A stretch of DNA of 64,000 nucleotides from Acetivibrio alkalicellulosi (GTDB taxonomy: Bacteria; Bacillota; Clostridia; Acetivibrionales; Acetivibrionaceae): the NCBI GenBank assembly GCA_008125075.1, contig VLTH01000002.1, positions 717,804 to 781,803 of the forward strand, in the 5' to 3' direction. Made by a program: the position numbers and the translations under genes. Below are positions 17,912 to 26,859 of this stretch, piece by piece. How positions within the stretch are numbered: position 1 is the first letter of the stretch; every line of letters begins with the position of its first letter. The notes under the pieces were generated by a model. The model was not told the DNA's origin, made no database searches, and saw only the letters and a program-made list of their open reading frames with translations.

Positions 17912-18580
17912 TTATATTTTTCGTAGTTTTTGTTGATCAATAATTTCAATAGTGCCTCTAGAAAGTTTTACAATGCCATCAATTTGAAATTGTTTTAATA
18001 ATCTTGAAACCACTTCCCTTGCAGTTCCTAAGTCCTTTGCTATTGAATCATGGGTTGCAGTAATTATGGAGCTTTCTATTAGTTTACTTCGTTCTAATAA
18101 TATATCTGCCAACCTTCTTCCAGTACTTGAAAAAACTAAATTATTTAAAACTACCATTACTTCAGAAAAACGGTCAGAAACTAGTTCAAGCACATAATTT
18201 TTAGCTTTATGATTAGAATCAATAATATTCTTAAAAGTATTTTTTGGAATAATTAGTAGTTCTGTATCTTCAAGTAATTCCATTTGAACTTCAATATGAA
18301 GGCTTTTTATCATACATGCTGCACTTAAAATACACACATCACCTTCTAAAAGTCGATATAAAGTAATTTCTCCACCGTTTGGCGAGGTTATATATACCCT
18401 TCCAACACCCTTATTTATGATTTCCAAACCAGAACACTCATTGTTATCATGACTAAGTCTTGTACCTTTCTTAAGTTTTTTAATAAAAGCCATCCTTAAT
18501 ATATTATCTCTTTCTTCTCGGGATAAATCATTCCAAAAATTTAAACATTGGCCAAGTAAGTTTTCCATCTTTATGATCAC
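17912..18580 (-). CDS. Crp/Fnr-family transcription regulator
   Basis: Protein of 222 aa with an N-terminal cyclic-nucleotide-type beta-roll (GRVYITSPNGGEITLYRLLEGDVCILSAAC) and a C-terminal winged helix (HDSIAKDLGTAREVVSRLLKQF). It lacks the N-terminal Cys cluster of E. coli FNR. Several Cys are scattered (residues near 48, 81 and 88), so ligand or redox sensing is open. The start is a GTG at 18580 after AAGGGG (short spacing), or ATG four codons later; neither is decisive. It is convergent with the ferredoxin operon, whose promoter has a matching palindrome, so it probably controls that operon. Confidence 0.88.
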   Translation of the reverse strand: MIIKMENLLGQCLNFWNDLSREERDNILRMAFIKKLKKGTRLSHDNNECSGLEIINKGVGRVYITSPNGGEITLYRLLEGDVCILSAACMIKSLHIEVQMELLEDTELLIIPKNTFKNIIDSNHKAKNYVLELVSDRFSEVMVVLNNLVFSSTGRRLADILLERSKLIESSIITATHDSIAKDLGTAREVVSRLLKQFQIDGIVKLSRGTIEIIDQQKLRKI

Positions 18581-18698
18581 ATGCCCCTTCTTATACTAGT
18601 TTGTGTTTTTAGCTCCTATATTAATCCCAGACGAACTTATTAACTATGATTGTAGCTTCTACAGCCATCATATCAATTAATAATAAGAATTTGTTTTT

Positions 18699-19151
18699 TT
18701 AATTAACTGGGAAGTTGGATTTGTCTACTATAATTATTGTATCTTCATTTTTATGGGGTTCAATATCAATTTCCTGGCTTTGTGAATAAATAGTTATTTT
18801 GAATCCATTATATTCATTCTTATCTTTAATACCCCAATTTTCCAATATAGTTTTACCGTTTTCTGAATTGAGTAAGTATGGACCATATTCAACCCCTTCA
18901 ATTTCTATTACATCATGTAACTTTAATATTATTCGTTTTACTGTAAGAAATTCATCACTTTTCTCACCAAAAGTAAGTCCATAATCCTTAGTTTCCATTA
19001 TGTATGTAATTAATGCTTTTTCTATTTGTTGAGCATTTCGCAAATCTGTTCTATCCCGAGATGTGCTAGAAAATAAAACAAATATTATTGATAATATTAC
19101 AAACACAGAGACAGGTATAGCTATAATAATTAAAATTCTTTTAGTGTTCAA
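18699..19151 (-). CDS. Hypothetical membrane-anchored protein, pilin-like N-terminus
   Basis: A 150-aa protein not assigned to a family. A hydrophobic helix (about residues 6-28) is followed by a polar region beginning RTDLRNAQQIEKALITYIM, reminiscent of the helix after the transmembrane segment of type IV pilin-like proteins. The rest is a small soluble domain. Translation probably starts at TTG 19151, with AAGGAG about 11 nt upstream; the nearby ATG is out of frame. It stands alone between the Crp/Fnr gene and a long intergenic region. Confidence 0.55.
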   Translation of the reverse strand: MNTKRILIIIAIPVSVFVILSIIFVLFSSTSRDRTDLRNAQQIEKALITYIMETKDYGLTFGEKSDEFLTVKRIILKLHDVIEIEGVEYGPYLLNSENGKTILENWGIKDKNEYNGFKITIYSQSQEIDIEPHKNEDTIIIVDKSNFPVN

Positions 19152-19226
19152 ATGTTATTCATCTCCTTAAAGTATTATAAAATCTATAGAGTATTATACC
19201 ATATTATAGTAGGCAATAATAAATAA

Positions 19227-19281
19227 CAATTCCAGAAACTTAAGTTATACAGTCTAAAGTCTGTAAATATTCCTCGGGGCC
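19227..19281. repeat. Dispersed hairpin repeat, truncated copy C
   Basis: AATTCCAGAAACTTAAGTT, CAGTCTAAAGTCTGTAAATA and TTCCTCGGGGCCT match the first part of the copies at 13251 and 33141. The second half is absent. Confidence 0.7.
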
Positions 19282-19625
19282 TAATGGAGGTGTTTAAAGT
19301 TTAAATAGAAAATGTTTTATGTCTATTTTTGAAATTTATACACAGCTGTCTTTCATATCGTGATAATATATTTTTTGGAGTGTAATCTAGAATTAATTAC
19401 AATTTATTTTGAAATACAGACTGTATTATCCTTGCTTTATCAACTTACTTAAGTAATGTTTTTCAATATAAGGCTACCATTGCTTATGCTATAACCTTTC
19501 GTCATATAACTTAATATTGCTGTTCACATTATTATCAGAAAAAGCAATTATGAAAATGTTCTAGTAGAATAAAATTGAATAACTTAAATGAAAATTATCC
19601 ACTTTGAAGTATTTGAAATTTTCTC
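19282..19625. other. Intergenic region without recognisable features
   Basis: AT-rich sequence between the truncated repeat and the presumed amtB promoter. No open frame with a ribosome site and no strong hairpin was seen. Confidence 0.5.
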
Positions 19626-19654
19626 TTGCATTTTTTTATAATATGCAGTATTAT
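19626..19654 (+). promoter_or_regulatory. Presumed amtB-glnK promoter
   Basis: TTGCAT, a 17-bp spacer, then TATTAT. It lies about 330 nt upstream of amtB and would produce a long leader containing the terminator at 19743 and the small ORF at 19820. Confidence 0.5.
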
Positions 19655-19742
19655 TAATATAGTATTTAACGATTAGTAATGATAAATTGGTTGTAAATAA
19701 ATTTAATATAACCGTGCGGTTAAGAATTTTAAAGAAATCAAA

Positions 19743-19784
19743 CAAAGGTGTTTATTCTTACAATAATATACCTTTGTTTTTTTT
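19743..19784 (+). terminator. Intrinsic terminator in the amtB leader (candidate attenuator)
   Basis: CAAAGGTGT pairs with ATACCTTTG (9 bp, one G:U) and is followed directly by eight T. It sits inside the amtB 5' region rather than after a gene, so read-through control is likely. I could not identify a glutamine riboswitch or clear dual hexaloop ANTAR hairpins. Confidence 0.75.
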
Positions 19785-19819
19785 ATACAAAAAACCTTGG
19801 TCAGGAAGGGGGTTGTGTG

Positions 19820-19888
19820 ATGAATAAAACTAACTTAGTAGAAAATCTGTGGGAAAACTTCCAAGGGTACAATTTATTCAAAACATAA
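19820..19888 (+). CDS. Possible 22-aa leader peptide upstream of amtB
   Basis: A short ORF of 23 codons including stop, starting MNKTNLVENLWENF. It has a strong ribosome site (GGAAGGGGG, 7 nt before the ATG). CCTTGG (19795-19800) can pair with CCAAGG (19861-19866), and the ribosome site can pair with CTTCC in the ORF. Its translation could therefore be tied to local structure. No homologue is known to me; coding status rests only on position and ribosome site. Confidence 0.4.
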   Translation: MNKTNLVENLWENFQGYNLFKT

Positions 19889-19989
19889 AAAAACAAAATC
19901 TAATGGAAAAAATATAGCCATTTAAGGCTCATATTAAAACAAGTTAAAGCCCTATTTAAAGGGGTAGTCAAATATTTTAGGAGGTTATT

Positions 19990-21315
19990 ATGAAACTATT
20001 TAAGCGATTATTTGTTGTAATTTTATTTATGTTTATCCTTTTAATCCCTGCATTTGTTTTAGGGGCTACTGGAGAAAATGTGTCTGGTGCAGAAGCACTG
20101 TTTGTAGCTAATAATACATGGATGTTGGTGGCAACTATCCTGGTTTTTATTATGCACCTTGGGTTTGCAACTTTAGAGACTGGTCTAACTCGTGCAAAAA
20201 ACACCGTTAATATTCTTTTTAAAAACACTGCAATTGTTGCCATAGGACTTCTCACTTATGCTATAATTGGATTTAACCTCATGTATCCAGGAGAATTTAT
20301 AATTGGTGAATTTTTTGGATTTGGGGGATTTGGTGTTTCAAGTCCCGAAGGAGCTGCAGGTCTCATTAACTACGCTGGAGGGGCTTACACCTACTGGACA
20401 GACTTTATCTTTCAGGGTATGTTTGCTGCTACAGCAGCCACAATTGTATCTGGAGCTGTAGCCGAGAGAATAAAGCTTCACAGCTTTCTTATCTTCAGTG
20501 CTATATATGTAGCACTTATATATCCCTGGGTGGGAAGCTGGCACTGGGGTGAAGGATGGTTGAGCCAAATGGGTTTTTATGATTTTGCTGGTTCAACTTT
20601 GGTTCATAGCGTAGGCGGTTGGGCGGCTCTTGCAGGAGTAATTCTTCTTGGACCACGTATTGGCAAATATGTAAACGGCACTATAAAACCTATAATGGGA
20701 CACAGTATGCCCCTCGCTGCTATAGGAGTCTTTTTGCTTTGGTTTGGTTGGTTTGGCTTCAATGGTGGATCAGTCCTTTCAGCTGATCCTGGTGAAGTTT
20801 CACTAGTTTTTGTAACTACATGCCTTGCAGCAGCTGCTGGTGTAATGGGAGCTATGATTCTCTCTTGGATAGTCCAGAAAAAGCCTGACCTAACAATGGC
20901 TTTAAATGGAGCTCTTGCAGGACTAGTTGGGATTACAGCTGGTGCAGATGTTATTAGTCCTATGGGTTCTGTAATAGTTGGTTTTATAGCAGGAATTATA
21001 GTTGTATTTTCCGTAATCGCTTTTGACAGACTTAAGCTTGATGATCCTGTTGGAGCTTTATCTGTTCACTTGGTCTGTGGAATTTGGGGCACATTAGCAG
21101 TTGGTATTTTCAGTGTAGAACATTCGTTTTTCATTCAACTATTGGGAGTTGCATCTTATGGAGCGGTATGTTTCACATCTGCATTTATTATTTTTGCACT
21201 GGTAAAGAAGTTCCTTGGTCTCAGAGTTTCCAAAGAAGAAGAACTCAAAGGCCTCGATATTGGAGAACATGGTATGGAAGCATATAGCGGCTTTCAAATA
21301 TTTAGAAATCAATAA
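19990..21315 (+). CDS. amtB: Ammonium transporter Amt
   Basis: Integral membrane ammonium/ammonia channel of 441 aa, the usual family length. An N-terminal signal-like segment ([19 protein letters not shown]) is followed by 11 hydrophobic helices. Conserved Amt motifs include [11 protein letters not shown], the paired pore histidine contexts ([10 protein letters not shown] preceded by STLVHS, and [11 protein letters not shown]) and GFNGGS. AGGAGG lies 6-7 nt before the ATG. The downstream P-II gene (11-nt gap) encodes the protein that normally plugs the channel when nitrogen is plentiful. A 330-nt leader with a terminator suggests attenuation control. Confidence 0.97.
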   Translation: MKLFKRLFVVILFMFILLIPAFVLGATGENVSGAEALFVANNTWMLVATILVFIMHLGFATLETGLTRAKNTVNILFKNTAIVAIGLLTYAIIGFNLMYPGEFIIGEFFGFGGFGVSSPEGAAGLINYAGGAYTYWTDFIFQGMFAATAATIVSGAVAERIKLHSFLIFSAIYVALIYPWVGSWHWGEGWLSQMGFYDFAGSTLVHSVGGWAALAGVILLGPRIGKYVNGTIKPIMGHSMPLAAIGVFLLWFGWFGFNGGSVLSADPGEVSLVFVTTCLAAAAGVMGAMILSWIVQKKPDLTMALNGALAGLVGITAGADVISPMGSVIVGFIAGIIVVFSVIAFDRLKLDDPVGALSVHLVCGIWGTLAVGIFSVEHSFFIQLLGVASYGAVCFTSAFIIFALVKKFLGLRVSKEEELKGLDIGEHGMEAYSGFQIFRNQ

Positions 21316-21326
21316 GGAGGATTTTT

Positions 21327-21668
21327 ATGAAACTTATAATTGCATATATTCAGCCTGAGAAACTAAACGAAGTTAAACAAGAACTCTTGAAAGAAGGTAT
21401 TATGAAAATGTCTGTTACTAATTCCCTTGGTTGTGGTCAGCAAGGAGGATATAAAGAGTCCTACCGAGGAGTTGAAACAGAAGTAAATCTTCTTCAAAAG
21501 ATGAGAATAGAGATAGCAATTAATGACGAATTCGTCGATAAAACCACAAACGCTATAATAAGAGGAGCAAAAACAGGAAATATAGGTGACGGAAAGATTT
21601 TTGTTCTAGACCTTGTTAATTGTATTAGAATTAGAACTGGAGAAAATGGTAGTGATGCAATTGGATAG
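21327..21668 (+). CDS. glnK: P-II nitrogen regulatory protein GlnK
   Basis: P-II signal protein of 113 aa, coupled to amtB. It binds ATP/ADP and 2-oxoglutarate and gates the ammonium channel. The T-loop region is [19 protein letters not shown] (residues about 48-66). A Tyr is present near the usual uridylylation position, although the loop sequence differs from GlnB. The C-terminal ATP-site motif is [18 protein letters not shown] lies 6-7 nt before the ATG. The transcript ends at the strong hairpin at 21750. Confidence 0.95.
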   Translation: MKLIIAYIQPEKLNEVKQELLKEGIMKMSVTNSLGCGQQGGYKESYRGVETEVNLLQKMRIEIAINDEFVDKTTNAIIRGAKTGNIGDGKIFVLDLVNCIRIRTGENGSDAIG

Positions 21669-21749
21669 ACAAATATATAGCAGCCTTTTATAATAAATTC
21701 TATTTAAATGCTTAGCCAGCCACTATACCACACGTCCTAAAAATCAAAA

Positions 21750-21797
21750 AAAGGTGCCATTAATTAATGGCGCCTTTGTCAATTTAAAATTGACAAT
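21750..21797 (+). terminator. Terminator of amtB-glnK with adjacent second palindrome
   Basis: AAAGGTGCCATTAA / TTAATGGCGCCTTT (21750-21777) forms a 14-bp stem with wobble pairs. Immediately after it, TTGTCAATTT-A-AAATTGACAA (21777-21797) forms a second perfect palindrome. Confidence 0.75.
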
Positions 21798-21933
21798 GAA
21801 AAAAAAATAGCTTAAACTTTAGCTTAGGAGGATTATCCTCTGTCAACAATCTGTTTTACTTAAATGTAGTATGAAATATTATAAAATTTACATAATATAA
21901 AATAAAAAGAATATATTAAAGGAAAGCGAAAAC

Positions 21934-22764
21934 ATGTTTTTATTTTTTAATGAATTAAAAAGGTTATACTACTTTATCGTGGCAATTAGTTGTGTAATAC
22001 TTCTAATAACTCAAGTAATTTTTAATACTAATTTTTTGATTACATTTCTATTTCTAGTTACTTTGAATCTTTTGGTTTTATATAAATTAAATTTATTTGC
22101 GTTTGGGAAACTAGTAAATATAATATCAAACGAGTGTGATCCTGAAAAATTTATTTCACTCTCAAAAAAAATGATGAACACAAAATTATATGGTGAAATA
22201 ATAAAGAAAAAAATTCAAGCACATTTTGTTTGGGCACTTATGTGGAATGGGAGTTATGAAGAAGCTTTACAAAACTTAAATACTATTCAAAAATCAATTT
22301 CAAAAAAAACAGAGACTACTAAACAAAAAAAAGTACTAAATACTAAGCAAATTTCCATTTACCAATTATTAATTGGAATTTATACTGCCAATAAAGATTT
22401 CAAAAATGTTAGAAAAGTTTATGAGGAACTTAAGGAATATATAACCAATTCAAAGGTTAGTAAAATGAAAAAAGATGACTATAAGAACATATTAACTTCT
22501 GATTATTTATATATTAACTTTCTTGAAGGAAATTTTGAAAATTCAGAAGAAATTTTTAAGTTGATGGAAATAAGATATCTTCAGGAATATAAAAATTCAT
22601 ATTGTAAACTGTTAAGAATTTCGGCTAAGTTTCATCTTGGTAATATATATCTAAGATTTAACAAAAATAATGAAGCTAAGGAAGCGTTTGAGTATGTGGT
22701 GTCAATGGGCAATAAACTAAATATTGTTAATGAAGCAAGAAGTTACTTAGATAGTATGCAATAA
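21934..22764 (+). CDS. Membrane-anchored TPR-like protein, paralogue 1
   Basis: A 276-aa protein of unknown function, paralogous to the next gene. Two N-terminal hydrophobic helices (about residues 10-50) precede a cytoplasmic helical region. Conserved between the two are a [S/Y]xECDPxxFI motif near residue 70, LxxxLxxxxYxEAxxxLN, FLEG[N/D]xEN, and the C-terminal TPR-like YxRxxKxNEAKxAFEYVxxxGNKLxIV. The upstream sequence AAAGGAAAGCGAAAAC serves as ribosome site. It is AAA/lysine-rich like its paralogue. It probably works as a scaffold; no enzyme motif was seen. Confidence 0.65.
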   Translation: MFLFFNELKRLYYFIVAISCVILLITQVIFNTNFLITFLFLVTLNLLVLYKLNLFAFGKLVNIISNECDPEKFISLSKKMMNTKLYGEIIKKKIQAHFVWALMWNGSYEEALQNLNTIQKSISKKTETTKQKKVLNTKQISIYQLLIGIYTANKDFKNVRKVYEELKEYITNSKVSKMKKDDYKNILTSDYLYINFLEGNFENSEEIFKLMEIRYLQEYKNSYCKLLRISAKFHLGNIYLRFNKNNEAKEAFEYVVSMGNKLNIVNEARSYLDSMQ

Positions 22765-22855
22765 TATTATTAAGCCCAGTGTTTTTTAGATAGTAAATAA
22801 GGTTTTAGGTAAGAGATGTTAAGTTAAATAAAATAATATAAAGATTGGTGATAAA

Positions 22856-23677
22856 ATGTTATTCATGTTTAATAAATATAAAGTTCTATTTATATCCATG
22901 ATTATTATAGGATTTATAATGTTTATGGCAATTCTTGATGATAATTTTTTTATAGTTTCACTGCTTCTAGTTGTAGTATGGGGTTTCTTATGGGGGATTA
23001 TATTAAATACTTTAGCTTATAAAAAAGTATTAAGGATATTATACGAAGAGTGTGATCCTAAAAGATTTATTACTTACTGCAAACAAATAATAAGACAAAA
23101 GTCAGTAACAAAAATTGCATTAGAAGAGCTTAGACTGCATTTATGCAAGGCTTTGTTAGATGAAGGGAATTATAAAGAAGCAAGAGAAGTCTTAAACATG
23201 GTTGATGGTTTTTATCTTAATGAGTCTAAACAACCTAAACCAAAAAAAAATATATACATATATAAAGTATATATCCTTCATTCATTAATAGCCATTCATG
23301 TTTGTAATAAAGATTTCGAAACGGCTAGGAAAGTATTTGATAATATGAAGGAGTATATATTTAACGCGCGAATTTTATCAATACATCACTCTTTTGTTAT
23401 GAACTTATTAACTTTGGATTTTTTGTATATTAATTTTCTTGAAGGAGATATTGAAAATCAAGAAGAAAGCGTAGAGCTTGTGGAAATGTTATACAATTTT
23501 GATTATGAAAAAGCTAGTAATAATTTTGAAAGAGTTTCTGCTATGTTTATGTTAGGAGTAATATATGTTAGGAGTAAAAAATTTAATGAAGCAAAAAAAG
23601 CATTTGAATATGTAGCAACAAAAGGTAATAAATTAAGTATTGTTAGTACAGCCAAAACTTATTTAGAGAAAATATAG
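22856..23677 (+). CDS. Membrane-anchored TPR-like protein, paralogue 2
   Basis: A 273-aa tandem paralogue of the preceding gene, 91 nt downstream and probably co-transcribed. It has the same architecture: two transmembrane helices (about residues 9-52), the YEECDPKRFITYC motif, then TPR-type helices. The last repeat (YVRSKKFNEAKKAFEYVATKGNKLSI) aligns directly with that of paralogue 1. The middle is more divergent. The pair suggests local duplication followed by divergence. The start ATG follows GGTGATAAA, a modest ribosome site. Confidence 0.65.
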   Translation: MLFMFNKYKVLFISMIIIGFIMFMAILDDNFFIVSLLLVVVWGFLWGIILNTLAYKKVLRILYEECDPKRFITYCKQIIRQKSVTKIALEELRLHLCKALLDEGNYKEAREVLNMVDGFYLNESKQPKPKKNIYIYKVYILHSLIAIHVCNKDFETARKVFDNMKEYIFNARILSIHHSFVMNLLTLDFLYINFLEGDIENQEESVELVEMLYNFDYEKASNNFERVSAMFMLGVIYVRSKKFNEAKKAFEYVATKGNKLSIVSTAKTYLEKI

Positions 23678-23980
23678 AATTAAAATTATGTATCATAATT
23701 GCTAAACTAAAAAAAATAAACACCACATACTAAAAGCCTACATAAAGTATTTTTTTTCATTGTTCACCATGCTATACATCCCATTATAAAACCTTTATTT
23801 ATATGATTTCTAAACCAGAACACTTGCTATAATGATAGAAAGATATAAAACAAGCGAGTTGAGGAATACTTACTATTAATTATATTATTGAAAAACATTC
23901 AACAACATTTTGTTAAGTCGAAAAATACCAAAAACTATCTGGCGACATTTCTGAATTTATATAGCTATTTCCAAATTTCT
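23678..23980. other. Intergenic region
   Basis: AATTATG-TAT-CATAATT (about 23686-23702) is a short palindrome that may end the paralogue operon. Nothing else convincing was seen; an open frame running into 24094 has no ribosome site and overlaps the dipeptidase gene. Confidence 0.4.
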
Positions 23981-24802
23981 TCACCTGACAGGGAAATCAA
24001 AGAAAGTATTTGGAAAAGGTTCATTCTGCAAGGTGAAATGCCACCACTCCTTAGAATAAAACCTGAAGCCTTTGTTTTCCATAGTTGTCCTTAAAAGGGC
24101 TCTATTTTGCTTTTGAATGTCTGTTAAGTTTTTATAATAATATCCTGATTTTTCTCCAAAAAAGTCAAATGGGCCCCCCATATCCAATTCAAGTCCTGTT
24201 TGAAGACAGATAAGAGATAAATCAACTGTGCTGCCTCGGCTATGAGCAGATCTTCTTGCAATATATCCAAGAGATATCAGTTTGCTTTTATCAATATCAG
24301 GGTAGTAGGATTCCTTCATTAACTGATCTAAAGGATCATTTACCCATTTGACAAAAGAATCTACAGCACTTTGCGGTCTGTACCCATCATATACAATTAA
24401 ACCAATACCATCTTCTCTTAATGTGTTTTGTACTTCTTTTAGTGCAATTGCCGCTTCATATGTTAGTATGCAACTATTTGAATAATAGCCAGGAACTATT
24501 CTCCCTGTAAAGTTATTATGGGTAGAATACCTCATATCTACATGTATTTCAGGTACTATTTCATTAAGATAAACAAAGCCTTCTGGGAGAAGTTGCTTTT
24601 TAGCTATTTTTTGAGGAAGAAAAAAACTTGTTTTTGCAGTAGTTGATATTCCAGCACAGCTTTCAGACACAGCACTTTTATTAGTAGATGTATATGGAAT
24701 TACACTTATGCTATCAAGATTTTTATAGTATAAATAGTATATAGAAGCTATAGATAAAATAAAAAGTGCAAATATTGTATTAATAATAAGTATCTTTTTC
24801 AT
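23981..24802 (-). CDS. D-Ala-D-Ala dipeptidase-like protein (peptidase M15D, VanX/DdpX family)
   Basis: Membrane-anchored zinc peptidase, 273 aa. An N-terminal helix (about residues 3-25) and a Ser/Thr-rich linker lead to the M15D domain. Family motifs are DMRYST, YDGYRPQSAV (substrate-binding Arg), SAHSRGSTVDLSL (SxHxxGxxxD, zinc His and Asp) and EWWHF (catalytic Glu and third zinc ligand). VanX cleaves D-Ala-D-Ala dipeptide in the cytoplasm; this exported-looking version more likely acts on cell-wall peptides or scavenged dipeptide. There is no vanH/vanA neighbour, so resistance is not implied. The start at 24802 fits GAGGTC about 8 nt upstream. Confidence 0.85.
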   Translation of the reverse strand: MKKILIINTIFALFILSIASIYYLYYKNLDSISVIPYTSTNKSAVSESCAGISTTAKTSFFLPQKIAKKQLLPEGFVYLNEIVPEIHVDMRYSTHNNFTGRIVPGYYSNSCILTYEAAIALKEVQNTLREDGIGLIVYDGYRPQSAVDSFVKWVNDPLDQLMKESYYPDIDKSKLISLGYIARRSAHSRGSTVDLSLICLQTGLELDMGGPFDFFGEKSGYYYKNLTDIQKQNRALLRTTMENKGFRFYSKEWWHFTLQNEPFPNTFFDFPVR

Positions 24803-24923
24803 TATTGTTGACCTCAAACCCTTTTAATAATATGATTATACTTAAATTATAATAAAAATAAATAATATTGTAAAAGCAAGTACATTATAAATTTTAAAAA
24901 GTGCTTTAAGGGGAAGCTAAGAT

Positions 24924-25733
24924 ATGATTAAAAACATGACGCTAGGAAGATACTACCCAGTTAAATCTTTAGTACATGAAATTGATCCAAGAATAAAGAT
25001 AGTGGTGGCAGTATCACTTATGATTACTATATTACTCACAAACTCATATGCAATTTTCGTTACACTAGCATGCTTAATACTTATTTCGATTAAATTTGCA
25101 AGAATTCCAATGGCATATGTTTTAAAAGGTCTAAGGCCTATTTTGTTTATAATTATTTCTACAGCTTCAATTAATATTTTCTTAACATCCGGAATAGTAT
25201 TATTTGAATATGGATTTATTCAAATAACTTATGAAGGGGTAGATAGAGCGGCTAAATTAGTATTTAGAATTATACTTCTTATGACTGGCACATCTTTGCT
25301 TACACTGACTACCACACCAATAACACTAACAGATGGATTGGAAAAGCTTTTTAGTCCATTGAAAGTATTAGGTGTTCCAGTGCATGATTTTGCAATGATG
25401 ATATCTATTTCGCTAAGATTTGTTCCTGTACTTTTAGATGAGGCAAACAGAATTATGAAGGCACAAGCTTCAAGAGGAGTAGACTTTCAAAAGGGTAGCA
25501 TTGTAAAGAGAGTAAAAAACATAGTTTCTATAATGATACCCCTGTTTGTTAGTGTATTTAAGAGAGGGGATGAACTAGCTGTGGCAATGGAAGCAAGATG
25601 TTATAGAGGAGGCGAAGGAAGAACTAAAATACGGCAACTTAAGATAAAAACAAGAGATATAGCAATATTATTTTGCATAATAGCAATTCAATTTATACTA
25701 CTATATGTACAATACCTTTATATATTAGTATAA
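24924..25733 (+). CDS. ecfT: Energy-coupling factor transporter transmembrane protein EcfT
   Basis: Integral membrane scaffold of 269 aa that couples EcfA ATPases to substrate-binding S components. The N-terminal YYPVKSLVHEIDPRIKI is the family hallmark, followed by about five hydrophobic helices. The two cytoplasmic coupling-helix motifs are QASRGVDF and EARCYRGG, corresponding to the paired Ala-Arg-Gly type motifs that contact the ATPases. AAGGGGAAG precedes the ATG. ROK kinase and truA follow, truA being the usual neighbour of ecfT. The ATPase genes are not adjacent; a partial ecfA2 is at base 1. Confidence 0.95.
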   Translation: MIKNMTLGRYYPVKSLVHEIDPRIKIVVAVSLMITILLTNSYAIFVTLACLILISIKFARIPMAYVLKGLRPILFIIISTASINIFLTSGIVLFEYGFIQITYEGVDRAAKLVFRIILLMTGTSLLTLTTTPITLTDGLEKLFSPLKVLGVPVHDFAMMISISLRFVPVLLDEANRIMKAQASRGVDFQKGSIVKRVKNIVSIMIPLFVSVFKRGDELAVAMEARCYRGGEGRTKIRQLKIKTRDIAILFCIIAIQFILLYVQYLYILV

Positions 25734-25800
25734 TAGTTGTAGATGATAATTATAACGTTTAGAAAACATAAATTTCTTAAAAATTTTTGGGAGGATAAAA

Positions 25801-26748
25801 ATGTATCGTGTTGGAATTGATCTTGGAGGAACAAATATAGCAGCTGGAGTGGTGCGTGATGATGGTGTTATTATGTGTAAGGACAGTGTGCCTACACAAA
25901 GAGAAAGAACATATAGAGAAATAATAAAGGATATGGCTACATTGACTATGGAAGTGGTAAAAAAGTCAGGGGTTGGAATTGAAAACATTAAAAGTATTGG
26001 TGTTGGAAGCCCGGGTACACCTGATTGTAAGGACGGAGTTATTGTTTATAATAATAATTTGAATTTTCGGAATGTTCCAATAAGGGCAATAATGCAAGAA
26101 TACATAGATTTGCCTGTTTATGTTGACAATGATGCCAATTGTGCAGCTTTAGCTGAAAGTGTAGCTGGAGCAGCAAAAGGAACAGGATCATCTGTTACAA
26201 TTACATTAGGAACTGGAATAGGAAGTGGAATAATTATTGATGGGAAGGCGTACAGTGGTTTTAACTGTGCAGGAGCTGAGCTAGGGCATACAGTAATAAT
26301 ATACGATGGAGAGCAATGTACTTGTGGAAGAAAAGGTTGCTGGGAAGTATACGCCTCTGCAACTGCATTAATCAGACAAACTAAAAGAGCAGCAGAGCAA
26401 AATCCTGATTCTGCTATAAATAGTCTTGTTGAGGGTGATATGTCTAAGATTGATGCTAAAACTGCTTTTGATGCTGCAAAAATGGGAGACCAAATAGGAC
26501 AAAATGTTGTTAATCAATACATAAGATATATTGGAGAGGGAATTATTAATGTTATTAATATTTTTATGCCAGAAGTATTAGTAATAGGTGGAGGAGTATG
26601 TAAGGAAGGGGAATTCCTTTTAAAGCCTCTAAGAGACATTGTAAAAGAGGGAGTTTATAGTAAGGAAGAAATACCTCAAACACAGATTAAGACTGCACAA
26701 ATGGGCAATGATGCGGGAATTGTTGGTGCAGCAATGCTTCAAATATAG
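25801..26748 (+). CDS. ROK-family glucokinase
   Basis: Cytoplasmic sugar kinase of 315 aa; the likely reaction is ATP-dependent phosphorylation of glucose at C6. The N-terminal phosphate-binding motif is GIDLGGTNIAAG. Substrate and catalytic residues lie in DNDANCAALAES (catalytic Asp). The ROK zinc site is GAELGHT followed by CTCGRKGCWE. GGGAGG lies 6-7 nt before the ATG. It is placed between ecfT and truA, where it is not usually found. A glucokinase fits a cell that releases glucose from cellobiose with the GH3 enzyme. Confidence 0.9.
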   Translation: MYRVGIDLGGTNIAAGVVRDDGVIMCKDSVPTQRERTYREIIKDMATLTMEVVKKSGVGIENIKSIGVGSPGTPDCKDGVIVYNNNLNFRNVPIRAIMQEYIDLPVYVDNDANCAALAESVAGAAKGTGSSVTITLGTGIGSGIIIDGKAYSGFNCAGAELGHTVIIYDGEQCTCGRKGCWEVYASATALIRQTKRAAEQNPDSAINSLVEGDMSKIDAKTAFDAAKMGDQIGQNVVNQYIRYIGEGIINVINIFMPEVLVIGGGVCKEGEFLLKPLRDIVKEGVYSKEEIPQTQIKTAQMGNDAGIVGAAMLQI

Positions 26749-26859
26749 TAAAAACATTGAGTTTAAAGGGGCACATAACAGTGCCCTTTTTAGTTAGAAG
26801 TTTAGAACAAAGTGAAAGACTTTAAAGAATGATTTTTTATATACTGGAAGTTGAGGTAA

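Noticed and set aside
19655..19989. Glutamine riboswitch or ANTAR dual-hexaloop element before amtB
   Set aside because: I could not find the conserved core or two AxxGxx hexaloop stems, only a terminator and a small ORF.
23888..24094. 68-codon plus-strand open frame
   Set aside because: It overlaps the 3' end of the VanX-like gene and has no ribosome site.
23981..24802. Vancomycin resistance determinant
   Set aside because: Only a single VanX-family gene is present, without vanH/vanA-type genes, and it appears exported.
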